Shown: piece by piece, positions 36,460 through 47,200 of the stretch
Numbering within the stretch: the stretch's first letter is position 1
How the letters are laid out: the number at the start of each line of letters is the position of its first letter
NCBI GenBank assembly: GCA_020831965.1
Contig: JAFIFP010000001.1
Span: forward strand, 1 to 64,000
Length of the DNA: 64,000 bases
Source of the DNA: Idiomarina sp.
GTDB taxonomy: Bacteria > Pseudomonadota > Gammaproteobacteria > Enterobacterales > Alteromonadaceae
Direction of reading: 5' to 3'
Notes under the pieces: model-generated
Seen by the model: the letters and a program-made list of their open reading frames with translations, nothing else
Database searches by the model: none
What the model was told of the DNA's origin: nothing
Position numbers and translations under genes: made by a program

Positions 36460-37383
36460 ATGAGTAATCTTAGCGACCAAACCCAATTTCCCTGTCATTT
36501 TGAAAGTTCCGAGTGTGGACATATCGATCTGATTGTCACACCGAAAGACAAAGACTTGGGCGGCTTTTGTGTCCGCCGTTTATTGCCCAATGCGTTGCTT
36601 AAATCTGTGGGGCCATGGATTTTCTTCGACCACATGGGGCCTGCAACTTTCGAACCTGAGCAAGAGTTTAAAGTGCGTCCGCACCCCCACATTGGTATTG
36701 CGACCGTGACTTATTTGTTTGAAGGTGAAATTGTCCACCGGGATTCACTGGGTACTGAAGCAACTATCACGCCGGGCGCGATTAATCTGATGATCACCGG
36801 CTCAGGTATGGTGCATTCCGAGCGTCAATCGCCAGAAATGCAAGCCACCCGTCGCAACCTGCACGGCCTCCAACTTTGGCTTGCGTTGCCTGAAGATCAG
36901 CAAGAAGCCGATCCGGCGTTCTATCACTATCCTGCCGATGATATTCCTTCAACCGCTGTCGATGGTGTTCAGGTGCGCGTCATGATGGGCCGTGCTTATG
37001 GTTTAGAGTCACCGGTGGTGACCTTAAGCGACACACTTTATGTGGAAGCGAAACTGCGCAAAGGACAATCACTGACGTTACCCGAGTCGGCCGAGCGCGC
37101 AATGTATGTAGTAACGGGACGTGTGATGGCGCGGCATACCGAACTCAAAGCGCATAGCTTTATTACTTTCAAGCCGAGCGACGGTGAGGCGGTGGTGATT
37201 ACTGCAGAAGAAGACACGCAGATTGCAATTCTTGGTGGTGCGCCACTCGGGCCTCGCCACGTGGAGTGGAACTTCGTATCCACCTCACCAGAGCGTATTG
37301 AAAAGGCAAAACAAGATTGGGTCGACGGCAACTTCCCGAAAGTGCCGGGTGATGAACAGGAGTTCATTCCTCTGCCTAAGTGA
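36460..37383 (+). CDS. Pirin-family cupin protein (second copy)
   Basis: 307 aa. The metal site is RPHPHIGIATVTYLFEGEIVHRDSLG with HSERQSPE later. It is only distantly similar to the pirin at 34426, so it is an old paralogue rather than a recent duplicate. It is downstream of lysR in the same direction with its own putative LysR site. Function is not known beyond the family's dioxygenase/redox roles. Confidence 0.9.
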   Translation: MSNLSDQTQFPCHFESSECGHIDLIVTPKDKDLGGFCVRRLLPNALLKSVGPWIFFDHMGPATFEPEQEFKVRPHPHIGIATVTYLFEGEIVHRDSLGTEATITPGAINLMITGSGMVHSERQSPEMQATRRNLHGLQLWLALPEDQQEADPAFYHYPADDIPSTAVDGVQVRVMMGRAYGLESPVVTLSDTLYVEAKLRKGQSLTLPESAERAMYVVTGRVMARHTELKAHSFITFKPSDGEAVVITAEEDTQIAILGGAPLGPRHVEWNFVSTSPERIEKAKQDWVDGNFPKVPGDEQEFIPLPK

Positions 37384-37494
37384 TGCTCTGCTGCGTAGAT
37401 ACGACGCATTAAAGTATGAGAGTCTGGAGCATGAGAGTGCAGGTGTGATAATATCATACGCTAAAGTGTCGTAGTTTTATGTGGGAGCGTGGAA

Positions 37495-37749
37495 ATGAGC
37501 ATGCATCGGAAAACCATTACGCTGACAGAGCAACAAGATGATTGGGTGAAAGATCAGGTTCAAACTGGTCACTTCGGTAATGACAGTGAGTATATTCGTC
37601 ATCTGATCCGGCGCGACCAGTTGGCTCAGGAGCGTATTGTTACCTTGAGAGAAGCACTTCTCGAAGGTGAACAGAGCGGAGTGTCCGAGCCCTTAGATAT
37701 TGGCGCAATCAAGGCCGCTGCTCGGAAACAGTCAAAGGCAAAAAACTAG
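37495..37749 (+). CDS. ParD/CC2985-type antitoxin
   Basis: An 84-aa ribbon-helix-helix protein: RKTITLTEQQDDWVKDQVQTGHFGNDSEYIRHLIRRDQ is the RHH fold and the C-terminal half is the toxin-binding tail. The ATG at 37495 is preceded by GGGAGCGTGG. A GTG at 37489 is also possible. Its stop (TAG) shares its last base with the GTG start of the ParE-type gene. Confidence 0.92.
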   Translation: MSMHRKTITLTEQQDDWVKDQVQTGHFGNDSEYIRHLIRRDQLAQERIVTLREALLEGEQSGVSEPLDIGAIKAAARKQSKAKN

Positions 37750-38045
37750 TGCTGCAACTGAGTGTGACTCCGAAGGCAAAGTCCGATCTGCTGGCGGTAT
37801 GGTTATACACCAGCACACAATGGGGGCCAGAACAGGCTGATGCGTACCTCGATCAGCTCGCACTGGGCATGAACCAGCTCACGCGGCATCCTCAGCTTGG
37901 AATCAGTTATGCCCATGTTTTGCCTGGCTATCGACGACTGCAGGTGGAGCACCATTGCGTATTCTATCGAGTATTGGACTCCGAAATTCTCGTGATTCGG
38001 GTGTTGCATAAAGAGATGGACGCGCCTGAACGGCTACTGGATTAG
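37749..38045 (+). CDS. RelE/ParE-family toxin
   Basis: 98 aa. LSVTPKAKSDLLAVWLYTSTQWGPEQADAYLDQL and LGISYAHVLPGYRRLQVEHHCVFYRV are the ParE signatures. ParE poisons DNA gyrase in studied cases. Starts with GTG overlapping the antitoxin stop (TAGTG), so the two are translationally coupled. The pair lies immediately after the pirin gene and appears intact. Confidence 0.92.
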   Translation: MLQLSVTPKAKSDLLAVWLYTSTQWGPEQADAYLDQLALGMNQLTRHPQLGISYAHVLPGYRRLQVEHHCVFYRVLDSEILVIRVLHKEMDAPERLLD

Positions 38046-38167
38046 CTGACAAAGTAAAGCTCGGGATTTATGCAAAGCAACATTTATTTATGTTTTTCAT
38101 AAAATAAATATTGCTTATAGTAAAATTCAGCATTAGAGTTATTGCACTTTCGATAAGGAGATTTGCA

Positions 38168-38773
38168 ATGAACTCTAATTTGTACAAACAAGCAGGTGTG
38201 GCTGCGATTCTGTTAGCGGTGCTTTACCCAGTGTATTGGTTGGCGGTGGTCGGCTTCGCTTTGGATGGGTATCAAGAAAGCATTCGTGCAGACTTCTTAA
38301 CACTCAATGGATGGGACGCGCTTTTCGTCATTATCGGTGCACTGGAAATAATGGTTTACTTAGCTCTGCGCCGCATGTTCCAAGATCAACTGAACGGCAC
38401 CGTACCCGGAATTTTATTACTGATTATGGCGGTGCTGGTGGCGTTGTTTCATAGCACCGTTTTTGCAGATGTATTTTTTGCAATGGGTCTTTTCACCGAT
38501 GCCGTGGATAAAATCATTGATGTGTTGCTTATCGCAGGCCTTATCTTGCATTTCCTCTTTACAATCGTTGCGCTTATTTTTGCTATCTCGTTGTTGGTGA
38601 AATTCAATGACTTTTCGACGGTCATGAAAATATTCGCATGCGGAATGCTTATTGTCGCCGTGTTCGATATGACGGTTATTCTGGGCGTAGTAAATATCTT
38701 CTTATTCCCTGTGCTCCTGCTCCTACTTGCGGTTCAGTTCCTTCGTGGTGAACAAGAAGTAGAAGTCGTCTAA
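38168..38773 (+). CDS. Membrane protein of unknown function
   Basis: 201 aa with about five membrane segments (AAILLAVLYPVYWLAVVGFAL, ALFVIIGALEIMVYLAL, ILLLIMAVLVALFHSTVF, LLIAGLILHFLFTIVALIFAISLL, MTVILGVVNIFLFPVLLLLLAV). The ATG at 38168 follows ATAAGGAGATTTGCA; an upstream in-frame start at 38111 is less likely. It is followed after 32 bp by a small XRE regulator. Pairs of a 4-5-helix membrane protein and a YozG-like regulator recur in bacteria (for example with DUF2975). Confidence 0.7.
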   Translation: MNSNLYKQAGVAAILLAVLYPVYWLAVVGFALDGYQESIRADFLTLNGWDALFVIIGALEIMVYLALRRMFQDQLNGTVPGILLLIMAVLVALFHSTVFADVFFAMGLFTDAVDKIIDVLLIAGLILHFLFTIVALIFAISLLVKFNDFSTVMKIFACGMLIVAVFDMTVILGVVNIFLFPVLLLLLAVQFLRGEQEVEVV

Positions 38774-38805
38774 GACCATTTAACAGGTAAGCAGCGAGAA
38801 TTATC

Positions 38806-39012
38806 ATGGCTATTCGTATTAATCTCGACATTGAACTGGCGAGAAACAAAATGTCTCTTACCGAGCTTTCAGCGCGGGTTGGGGTTTCGATGACAAACCT
38901 ATCACTCCTGAAAACGGGCAAGGTAAAGGCAATTCGATTCAGCACATTAGAAGCGATTTGCCGTGAGCTGAATTGTCAGCCGGGAGATTTGATGGTGTAC
39001 GAACCCAAGTAG
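38806..39012 (+). CDS. Small XRE-family regulator (YozG-like)
   Basis: 68 aa consisting only of a Cro/CI HTH: LARNKMSLTELSARVGVSMTNLSLLKTGKVKAIRFSTLEAICRELNCQPGDLMVY. The conserved LNCQPGDLM end is typical of the YozG group. It probably regulates its own operon with the upstream membrane protein. Confidence 0.9.
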   Translation: MAIRINLDIELARNKMSLTELSARVGVSMTNLSLLKTGKVKAIRFSTLEAICRELNCQPGDLMVYEPK

Positions 39013-39022
39013 AGTTCAGTGC

Positions 39023-40306
39023 CTAAGCGATAGAAATGGGCTTAAATATCCCTGTCTTTGTCATATCACGCGTCAAGTCGAATTGCTCTAAGCAGTGAAT
39101 GGGGTCAATGCGCTCGGGAGATGCCAGATTTAAATGCTGCCACTGAGCGCGTGAGACCCCCACGCTTAACAGATACCTATCTTCTTCATGGCCGGTCGCA
39201 GTATTAAGATCCTGTGTGTAACCGGCAATAACGAGCTTCTCAATCGACGGCAAGGTGACAAAAACCACGCCAATCAGCCTGAGTATCACGCCATGCACAT
39301 GCGCCGCATATTCTTTGCGCTGTTGAGTGGCACTCTTGTGTTTAATCAGTAATCGGCGTTCGGCCTTGTTTAAGGCTGCTTCGCGACTCGGAAAAGCCTC
39401 TGCCGTGGGAAGATCGACATCAAGCTTGATTTGGTTTTGTTCAATCTCAAAGTCAATATGGGTTTCCCGCGGCCAGTCCAGTTGCGCAAGCTCACTTTCG
39501 AGTACCGTAGACATGAAATCGGTATCTTCCCGTAAATCGGCGGCAAAGGACGTCGCCAATGCATGCTGAAGTGCTTCATGTTTCGCTTTACCGCGTTGCC
39601 ACGCTTGGTGTTGTTCGGAATGCTGAGCGGTCAACGTCGCAATGGCTTGCGTGACTTGCGTGGTTTCCTGTTGCCAGGCTTGTTTGAGCTCATGGTTGTG
39701 TCGCGACCGCCGCGCTTCGAGTGAAGGCAAGCAACGGTGCCAAAAGCGTTGTTTCGAGTATTTGGGCGCAGGAGGTAATTCAGGCAGTTCAGGTTGAACG
39801 GGTTCCTGTTCAGTAAATTCCTCAGGTTCATACTCTGGCGGCTTGGTGTCTTGAGTTGGCGTGTCATGATGAATGTTTACGAGCAATTCTTGATCTGCGT
39901 TAATACGATTCGCTTCCTGACGGAGAAAGGCGCGAATGTGCTCGGCGTGATGACTCCAGGCGTGGCGGACCAAAGCTGTGGATGCCGGTTGCTGCTGTTC
40001 GTCGGTCATGAGCAGTTTTCCTTGCTCGTCTACGCTCAGTTGCAGTACGCCGGAGCCCGACAAGGTATTCTGCCCCGCAGAACTTTGCGTGGCCTGTTGC
40101 ACCCGTCGCTGGTGTGCGGGTGACTTATCAAGGCGTGTTCGATAGGACAAGCCTGTGCCGGGCGCTCCTAAATTGCCATAGAGCCCTCGTCGGCCCGCCG
40201 TTACGCTTGCGCCTCGAATGCCCGCAGAAACACTCACGCCACGCTTACCAAAATTGAGGCGTAAACCCGGTATGATGGTGACTCGACGTTGAAATCGAAA
40301 AGCCAT
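39023..40306 (-). CDS. DUF4236 domain protein
   Basis: 427 aa. Residues 1-60 are DUF4236 (FRFQRRVTIIPGLRLNFGKRGVSVSAGIRGASVTAGRRGLYGNLGAPGTGLSYRT). The middle (about 125-270) is charged, rich in Gln/Glu/Pro, with helical coiled-coil potential around SLEARRSRHNHELKQAWQQ. The C-terminal 150 residues have no known domain. Function unknown. The 196 bp before recC hold no gene. Confidence 0.8.
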   Translation of the reverse strand: MAFRFQRRVTIIPGLRLNFGKRGVSVSAGIRGASVTAGRRGLYGNLGAPGTGLSYRTRLDKSPAHQRRVQQATQSSAGQNTLSGSGVLQLSVDEQGKLLMTDEQQQPASTALVRHAWSHHAEHIRAFLRQEANRINADQELLVNIHHDTPTQDTKPPEYEPEEFTEQEPVQPELPELPPAPKYSKQRFWHRCLPSLEARRSRHNHELKQAWQQETTQVTQAIATLTAQHSEQHQAWQRGKAKHEALQHALATSFAADLREDTDFMSTVLESELAQLDWPRETHIDFEIEQNQIKLDVDLPTAEAFPSREAALNKAERRLLIKHKSATQQRKEYAAHVHGVILRLIGVVFVTLPSIEKLVIAGYTQDLNTATGHEEDRYLLSVGVSRAQWQHLNLASPERIDPIHCLEQFDLTRDMTKTGIFKPISIA

Positions 40307-40502
40307 GGGATGTCCCTTTCTGCGTTTTTTGGCAATGAATGAAGTAATTTATACATGACGGCGTCACAGTATGACGCAGTAGTCAGTACAATCGACAGTC
40401 GCCGTTTGTTTACGAACTATAGATTACAAGACTACACAAAGCTGCGATAGGTCGTACAATGGTTATGGTTTTCATTAGATTGCTCACATAACAAGGACTT
40501 AT

Positions 40503-43500
40503 ATGCAGCAGGATCTCGTGTCAGGTTTAGTTGTTGCCCACAGCCATAGGTTAGAAGACTTAACCGAAGTGGCGGTGACGCTTATGTCGAAGTATCCGCT
40601 ACCGCCATTGGAAGAAGAAATGGCCTTGGTGCAGAGCAACGGTATTGCGCAATGGCTAAAGATTAATGTGGCGCAGTCTAGTGGTATTGCGGCAATGATT
40701 AATGTGACCTTGCCCGCGCGCTTTGTCTGGAAAGCTTATCGTGCGGTGCTTGGCGACGAGATCCCACGAGTTTCTCCGTTCGACAAAGACCGTCTCGCCT
40801 GGCGCATCATGCGACTGTTGCCGGACTTGGTGGCCAGCGATGGAGAGGGCACGTTTCGCGCATTAGCCAATTACCTGAAGCAGAACCAGAATCCCGACCT
40901 TGCCGATCAGCGCAAACTTTTTCAATTAAGCCATCGCATCGCCGATCTCTTTGACCAGTACCAGAACTACCGGGCGGATTGGCTCGACCATTGGACGCGC
41001 GGCAATGACTGTCTCGATCATGACGGTATGCCGGTCCCAGCCAGTGATTTGTGGCAGCCCCAGCTTTGGCGAACGCTGGTGAACGACATCGGCGCCGAGC
41101 AGTTGTGGACGAATCGCGCCGAACTCCATCGTACCTTTGTGAACAAAGCGAAATCTCTGACTCAGCGTCCCGCCGGCATGCCTGCGCGGGTGGTGGTGTT
41201 CGGCATTTCTTCGTTGCCACAACAGAGTTTAGAGGTGCTCGACGCGATTAAAGGTTTTACCCAAGTAGTGCTGTGCGTCCACAATCCTTGTCAGCATTAC
41301 TGGGCCAATATTGTCGACGGTAAGGAAGCGCTGAAGGACATTTTGAAGCATACCCGCCGCCGCCACGCGCTGAAAACTGACATGGCGGAAGATATTCAAG
41401 ACGATGAACTGCACCATCATGCCCAGCCACTGCTTGCCAGTTGGGGTAAACAAGGCCGCGACTATATTCATTTGCTCGACTTATACGACGAAACTCTTGA
41501 GAAACAGGCGCAATTCGACGCCATTAAATTTGAGCTATTCGACGAGCAGCCCGCCGAGAATTTGCTGCAACAGCTACAAAACGATGTACTGAACCTGCGG
41601 CCTTTGAAGGAAACTCAAGCCCATTGGCCAGCGGTGTCGCCTCACGATAGCTCGATTCGATTCCACAGTTGCCATAGCGTGCAGCGTGAAGTGGAAGTGT
41701 TGCATGATCAACTGCTCCAAGCCTTCGCTGATGATCCCACATTGTGCCCACGGGACATTATGGTGATGGTGCCGGATGTGAATACCTACGCGCCTCATGT
41801 GGAAGCCGTGTTTGGTCGGTTCGAGCGCTTTCAGGCTGGAAAACCAGAACAACGCCGCATTCCTTACACTATTGCCGACCAAGGCCAGCGCCATCAACAG
41901 CCCTTGCTGGTGGCACTCGAGTTACTTCTCACTCTAGAGCAATCTCGTGTTACTCAAGCGGATGTGTTGGCGTTGCTGGCGGTTCCCGCAGTGCAGGAGC
42001 GTTTTGCCTTAACGGCGCAAGAGCTGGTGGAAATTCAGGCGTGGTTTGATGCTGCGGGCGCGCGTTGGGGACTCGACGGCGCGCATCGGCACCAGTTTGG
42101 AATGCCCGACAAGGATTCGACCAACAGCTGGTGGTTTGCACTGGAACGGATGGTGTTTGGCTACATGATGGGTCGCCCTGAGGGACTGGAGCAGGATCGC
42201 TGGCGCAGTATCGAGCCCTATCATGAAGTGGCAGGTTTGGCGGCATCCGCAGCGGGCAAGTTAGCCAACGTGATTGAAGCGCTAAATCAGTGGTGGCATG
42301 AGACTCAGCAGGAACGCGCCTTAAAGGACTGGGCGCTGGCTGCGGAGCAGTTGCTTGATACCTTCTTTGCCCCTATCGCAGATGAGGACATCTTGCTCCT
42401 GGCTCAATTGCGTGGCGAGTTATCCACGTTGCTTGAACAGGCTGCAGAAAGTGATTTCGTGACAGCCCTCGAGATCGCGATTTTCCGAGAGGCATGGTTG
42501 TCCCGCGTGGATCAACCGCAGTTGCATCAACGCTTTTTGGCGGGGGCGGTGAATGTAGCCACCTTGATGCCCATGCGGGCCATTCCTTTTCGCCAGATAT
42601 ATGTGCTTGGCATGAATGACGACGCCTATCCACGCCGTCAGCCCAACAGTGATTTTGATTTAATGACCGAGCGCTACCGCCCGGGAGACCGTGCGCGGCG
42701 CGAAGATGACCGCTATTTGTTCTTGGAGGCCATGCTCTCTGCGCGTGACCGTTTCTCCGTAAGTTGGCTGGGCCACAGTGCCCAAGACAATAGCGAATGG
42801 CCTGCTTCCGTGTTGATGGCGCAGTTGCGTGAACACCTTGCGCAAGGCTGGCGGCTGAGCGGTACTGAAGTTCTGGTTTCACCAACCACGCCCGTGCTAG
42901 ATCCTGAAAAAAGTCCCTTGTTGCAGCATTTAACTACCGAGCACAAGCTTCAAGCCTTTAGCCCCGCATACTTCCAAATGCAGCAGCCGGGTGAGTTGTT
43001 CACGTACGCCAGTGAATGGTTGGAGGCGCGACAGCCAATTGCAACGCAAGTCAGCGACGATATTCCTATGTGGCAGCAAAGCGCCGGTGAACGCTTGCAT
43101 TTGAGTGCCCGCGACTTAGACAAATTCTTACGCGAAGCGGCGCAACCGTTCTTCAATCAGCGTTTGAATACCTATTTCTCCAGCGACGACATGCAAACAC
43201 GCGACAGTGAAACGTTCGCGCTCGACGGCTTAACGTCATGGCAACTGCGTGATGAGCTGACCCGTGACGGGGTGCGCACCATTCGTCGACAACTCGAACA
43301 AGGGGCGACTAACCAAGAAAGACTCATACAGCAGGTGGAACAGCACCTGAACCGTATGCAGCGAGAGGGTAAATTGGGGGTGGGCGCGATTGCGACCCAA
43401 ATGCGCCTTGAGCTATTTGAACGCGTCGAGGCGGTTCTGCAAGCAGTACAAAGTGCCTTGGCTGACTTCCCAACACCAGCGCCTGACTGCCCTATCTTTG

Positions 43501-44213
43501 AGCAATCAACACGCGAAGTGGGTGGCTGGTTGATTGAAGATCATGCATCGCAGCTGTTTCAGAATGACCAAGGCGAGTTGTTGCAAGTAATCGTGTCGGC
43601 CAGTGCCCCGAAAGCGAAATATTACTTTTATCCTTATGTGAAGCACCTGTTGCTGACGCTCGCGCTTCAGCGGTTAGGCAAGCGCTCCGGTTCATCGGCT
43701 CGGGTGACTACCGACATGATTTTCTACAAGAAGGGCAATAAAGGTGATCATGGTGCTGAAACGGTTCGTTTCCCTGCGCTGGATGCCAATCAAGCCCGTG
43801 TGTTACTGAATCAGTTAATGGCGCGTTATGAAGAGACGCTTCATGCCCCGAGTCCGGTTGTGGGTGAGCTGGCCGTGCTCTGGTTAGAAACCTATTACCA
43901 AGGCATCTCGGGTACCTTAAAAGAAGGCCGCAGTAAGCTAGGCACTATTAGCGAAGAAGAAGCGAGAGAGCGCGCCACTTTGGCCGTGGACAGCGCATTG
44001 GAGCCGGCAGACAGGGACCCGCGCAGCAGTTGGCCTTATGCGTTGCGGGTTGGATTGGATGAAGGGCTGAGTCAATTGCCTGACTTCAAGCAAGCCATAC
44101 TCGATTGCTATGCACCTATGGTGCGGCTAGTGAATGGACAAACCCCGACCTTTGAGTGGCCGGAAGCACAGGACGCACAGAAGGCAGAGAGTGCAGAAGG
44201 AGCACGCTCATGA
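40503..44213 (+). CDS. recC: Exodeoxyribonuclease V subunit gamma (RecC)
   Basis: 1236 aa, family length. VVAHSHRLEDLTEVAVTLMSKYPLPPLEEEMALVQSNGIAQWLK is the diagnostic N-terminus. It is a degenerate UvrD-like helicase fold with an inactive nuclease domain (QIYVLGMNDDAYPRRQPNSDFDLM) and recognises Chi in the RecBCD complex. AAGGACTTAT precedes the ATG. It overlaps recB by four bases. Unlike E. coli, no ptrA protease gene lies between recC and recB. Confidence 0.96.
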   Translation: MQQDLVSGLVVAHSHRLEDLTEVAVTLMSKYPLPPLEEEMALVQSNGIAQWLKINVAQSSGIAAMINVTLPARFVWKAYRAVLGDEIPRVSPFDKDRLAWRIMRLLPDLVASDGEGTFRALANYLKQNQNPDLADQRKLFQLSHRIADLFDQYQNYRADWLDHWTRGNDCLDHDGMPVPASDLWQPQLWRTLVNDIGAEQLWTNRAELHRTFVNKAKSLTQRPAGMPARVVVFGISSLPQQSLEVLDAIKGFTQVVLCVHNPCQHYWANIVDGKEALKDILKHTRRRHALKTDMAEDIQDDELHHHAQPLLASWGKQGRDYIHLLDLYDETLEKQAQFDAIKFELFDEQPAENLLQQLQNDVLNLRPLKETQAHWPAVSPHDSSIRFHSCHSVQREVEVLHDQLLQAFADDPTLCPRDIMVMVPDVNTYAPHVEAVFGRFERFQAGKPEQRRIPYTIADQGQRHQQPLLVALELLLTLEQSRVTQADVLALLAVPAVQERFALTAQELVEIQAWFDAAGARWGLDGAHRHQFGMPDKDSTNSWWFALERMVFGYMMGRPEGLEQDRWRSIEPYHEVAGLAASAAGKLANVIEALNQWWHETQQERALKDWALAAEQLLDTFFAPIADEDILLLAQLRGELSTLLEQAAESDFVTALEIAIFREAWLSRVDQPQLHQRFLAGAVNVATLMPMRAIPFRQIYVLGMNDDAYPRRQPNSDFDLMTERYRPGDRARREDDRYLFLEAMLSARDRFSVSWLGHSAQDNSEWPASVLMAQLREHLAQGWRLSGTEVLVSPTTPVLDPEKSPLLQHLTTEHKLQAFSPAYFQMQQPGELFTYASEWLEARQPIATQVSDDIPMWQQSAGERLHLSARDLDKFLREAAQPFFNQRLNTYFSSDDMQTRDSETFALDGLTSWQLRDELTRDGVRTIRRQLEQGATNQERLIQQVEQHLNRMQREGKLGVGAIATQMRLELFERVEAVLQAVQSALADFPTPAPDCPIFEQSTREVGGWLIEDHASQLFQNDQGELLQVIVSASAPKAKYYFYPYVKHLLLTLALQRLGKRSGSSARVTTDMIFYKKGNKGDHGAETVRFPALDANQARVLLNQLMARYEETLHAPSPVVGELAVLWLETYYQGISGTLKEGRSKLGTISEEEARERATLAVDSALEPADRDPRSSWPYALRVGLDEGLSQLPDFKQAILDCYAPMVRLVNGQTPTFEWPEAQDAQKAESAEGARS

Positions 44214-47200
44214 GCCATACTTTGAACGCACTCGATTTTCCCTTGCACGGCAGCCGCCTCATTGAAGCCAGTGCGGGTACCGGAAAAACCTACACCATTG
44301 CGGCGTTGTTCGTGCGTTTAGTGATTCAACATGGTCGAAATGACACTGCATTTCACAAGCCTTTGCAGCCAAAAAATATCTTGGTAATGACCTTTACGCG
44401 GGCGGCCACGGCGGAACTTGCAGATCGAATTCGCGCGCGCTTGAGTGAAGCGGCGAGTTACTTTCGTCTTGATGCTGATACAAAGAGCGCCGCCGATCCC
44501 TTTCTCCAAGCCCTCAAGCGTGAGGCTATGGAAGCGTCAGAAGGCCTGTCGCTCGCTGGTTTAGCGCGGCAATTGGAGCTAGCCGCCCAGTCCATGGACG
44601 AGGCGGCGGTGAGCACCATTCATGGCTGGTGTCAGAAAATGCTGACTGAGCATGCCTTTGCCAGCGGTAGCTTGTTTGAGCAACAGATTGAAACCGACGA
44701 AGACAGGTTGCGCCAAGCTGCTGCTGAAGATTACTTCCGTCGTTTTGTGTATCCCGCACCGCAAGCATACTTAGAAGACCTGTTGAAGCTCCTCAAAACG
44801 CCCGAAGAGCTATTACGCAAAGTGGTACGCACGGCACCGGACAGTATTCGCAGTGAAGACGCTTTTGAAACTTTAGCCAGCTGTTGCGAACAAGCACGCG
44901 CCACCGCACAAGAACAAGTGGAAGGACTGAAAGCGAAGTATCGTGAGGTGGCGACCGATCTCTTTGCAGTGGTGGATGCCTTGCCTGAAAAAGGCAATGG
45001 CGGACGGAAAGAGGCGGTCAGTGCATTCTTCCGCTGGGTGTCTACGGATGAATTGCAGCTTGAGGTGAAATCTGGACTTAGAAAACACCTGCTACCCGAA
45101 GATATTCGCAAAAAACTGAAAGACAGTGCGCCGGCCAATCTCGATGTGCTGGAGCAGTTGGAGCAAGACAGTGCGGTGCTGAGCGGTATTGTGAAACAAA
45201 TGGATGCGGCGGTGTTGCGTCATGCGGGTGAGTACCTAGCGAGTCGCGTGAGCTATTTGAAACAACAAGCCGCGATGATGGGCCATGACGACATGCTTAC
45301 CCGTTTGCGAGACGCGTTACGAGGGCCGAATGGCGAGGCGTTGGCGGCGACTATTCGGCACCAATATCCTGTCGCGTTGGTGGACGAGTTCCAAGACACC
45401 GACCCTGTTCAATATGAAATTTTTGACCGGATCTACCGGCTCCAAGCCAATGACCCTGAGTCAGGTATTTTCCTGATCGGCGACCCGAAGCAGGCTATTT
45501 ACAGCTTCCGTAATGCTGACATCTTTACTTACTTGAAGGCTCGGGAAGCCACAACGGGCCGTCATTACAATCTGGACACTAACTACCGTTCTTCCGAAGC
45601 CATGGTGGCGGCGGTCAATGAGCTGTTTGCCAAGGCCAATACTAAGAGCACGCAGGGCGCGTTTTTATACCCAGATATTCCGTTTTTGGCGGTGCGAGCG
45701 AATGGTCGCGACAGGGTTTTCCGCGGCATCGAAGGCGAACCTGCACCAGCATTACAGTGGCATGTGAGTGATCAACCGGCGGGGAAGAAAGACGACTATC
45801 AACGCCCGTCGGCTGAGTTTCATGCCAATACCATTGCGCGCTTGCTCATGTCCGAGCATGCAGGTTTTGCGCAAGTGGGTACGGACGATTTCCGACGGGT
45901 GCAGCCCAGTGACATTGCCGTTCTGGTGGGTAATGCTTCCGAAGCGCGGTTGATTCGTCGAGCTCTAGCGGCACGGGGTATTCGCAGTGTGTATTTATCA
46001 GAACGAGATTCCGTATTTGGCCAAGAGGTTGCGCAAGATCTGCTGTATTTGCTGAAAGCCTGTGCTCAGCCACGGGATCCAAGTCGAGTGCGCACGGCAT
46101 TGGCCACATCGTTGCTGCACCTGCCACTCGCAGCGCTGACGGCGTATCAAGAGAATGAACAACGTTGGGAAGAAGCGATCGAGACCTTCCTGCGCTATCA
46201 CGATATTTGGCAGCGCCAGGGTGTATTGGCCATGTTGCAGCGGCTGTTGCATGACTTCAAAGTGCCGAAGCGCTTGTTGGCTGGCAACGATCTCGACGGT
46301 GAACGGCAATTGGCGGACATTCTGCATATGTCCGAATTGCTACAGCAAACCAGCATGACCCTCGATGGCATGGCAAGCTTGGAAGATTACTTTGCTGAGC
46401 AAGTGCATGAATATCAGCAGACTGTGGGTTTCGGCAGCACCAAAAAGGCCAACAGCGAGTCCATGCAGTTGCGCTTAGAAAGCGATGAGACCTTGGTGAA
46501 AGTGATTACTTATCATAAGTCGAAGGGCTTGCAGTATCCCTTGGTATTTATTCCCTTCGCAGCTTACAGCAAGGACTCACAGTACCGCATTCGTTATCCG
46601 GCCACCTATCATGATGCCCAGCGCCGCCGTTGTGTGGCGTGGGACGGTTCCGACAAAGAGGTGGTGCAGCGGATTAGCGATGAGATCCTCGCCGAAGATC
46701 TGCGCAAAATGTATGTGGCCCTCACGCGGGCCGAGTTTGCGACTTTTGTGAGCCTGCAAGCAGTGGGTGACTCGAAGGTGAATCCGCTATTTCACCTGCT
46801 CTACGGCTGCTTGAGTGACACCGTAACGCAACGCAGAAAAGACGATTACACCAACCTTGTGGAAGAAGCTCGGGCGGCCTGGGTTACCGATGCCTTGGAC
46901 ACGCAAGTGAGCAAGATCCGTATCGACGAGCCAGTGAAGTATCAACCCAGTGCCGATGAGCAAGCGTTGAATCCAGCGGCAATGGGTGTACGGGTAATGC
47001 CCGAAGCCCATCGTTTCGAACGCTGGTGGGTGGCAAGCTACAGCGCACTAAAACTCGGCACCGAACTGCTAGCCCCGCAAACCCCCGAAGAAATGAATAC
47101 CCGCGACGAAGCCGACCTAACAACAGAAAGAGGGTCAGACCACCAAAATGAGGTGCTAAACACGGAAAACCAAGGCCTCCAGAGTATAGGGTCAGATCAA

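Noticed and set aside
37449-37462. TGATAATATCA-like repeat upstream of the ParDE genes as an operator
   Set aside because: Only four-base arms are perfect; too weak to report as a site without other evidence.
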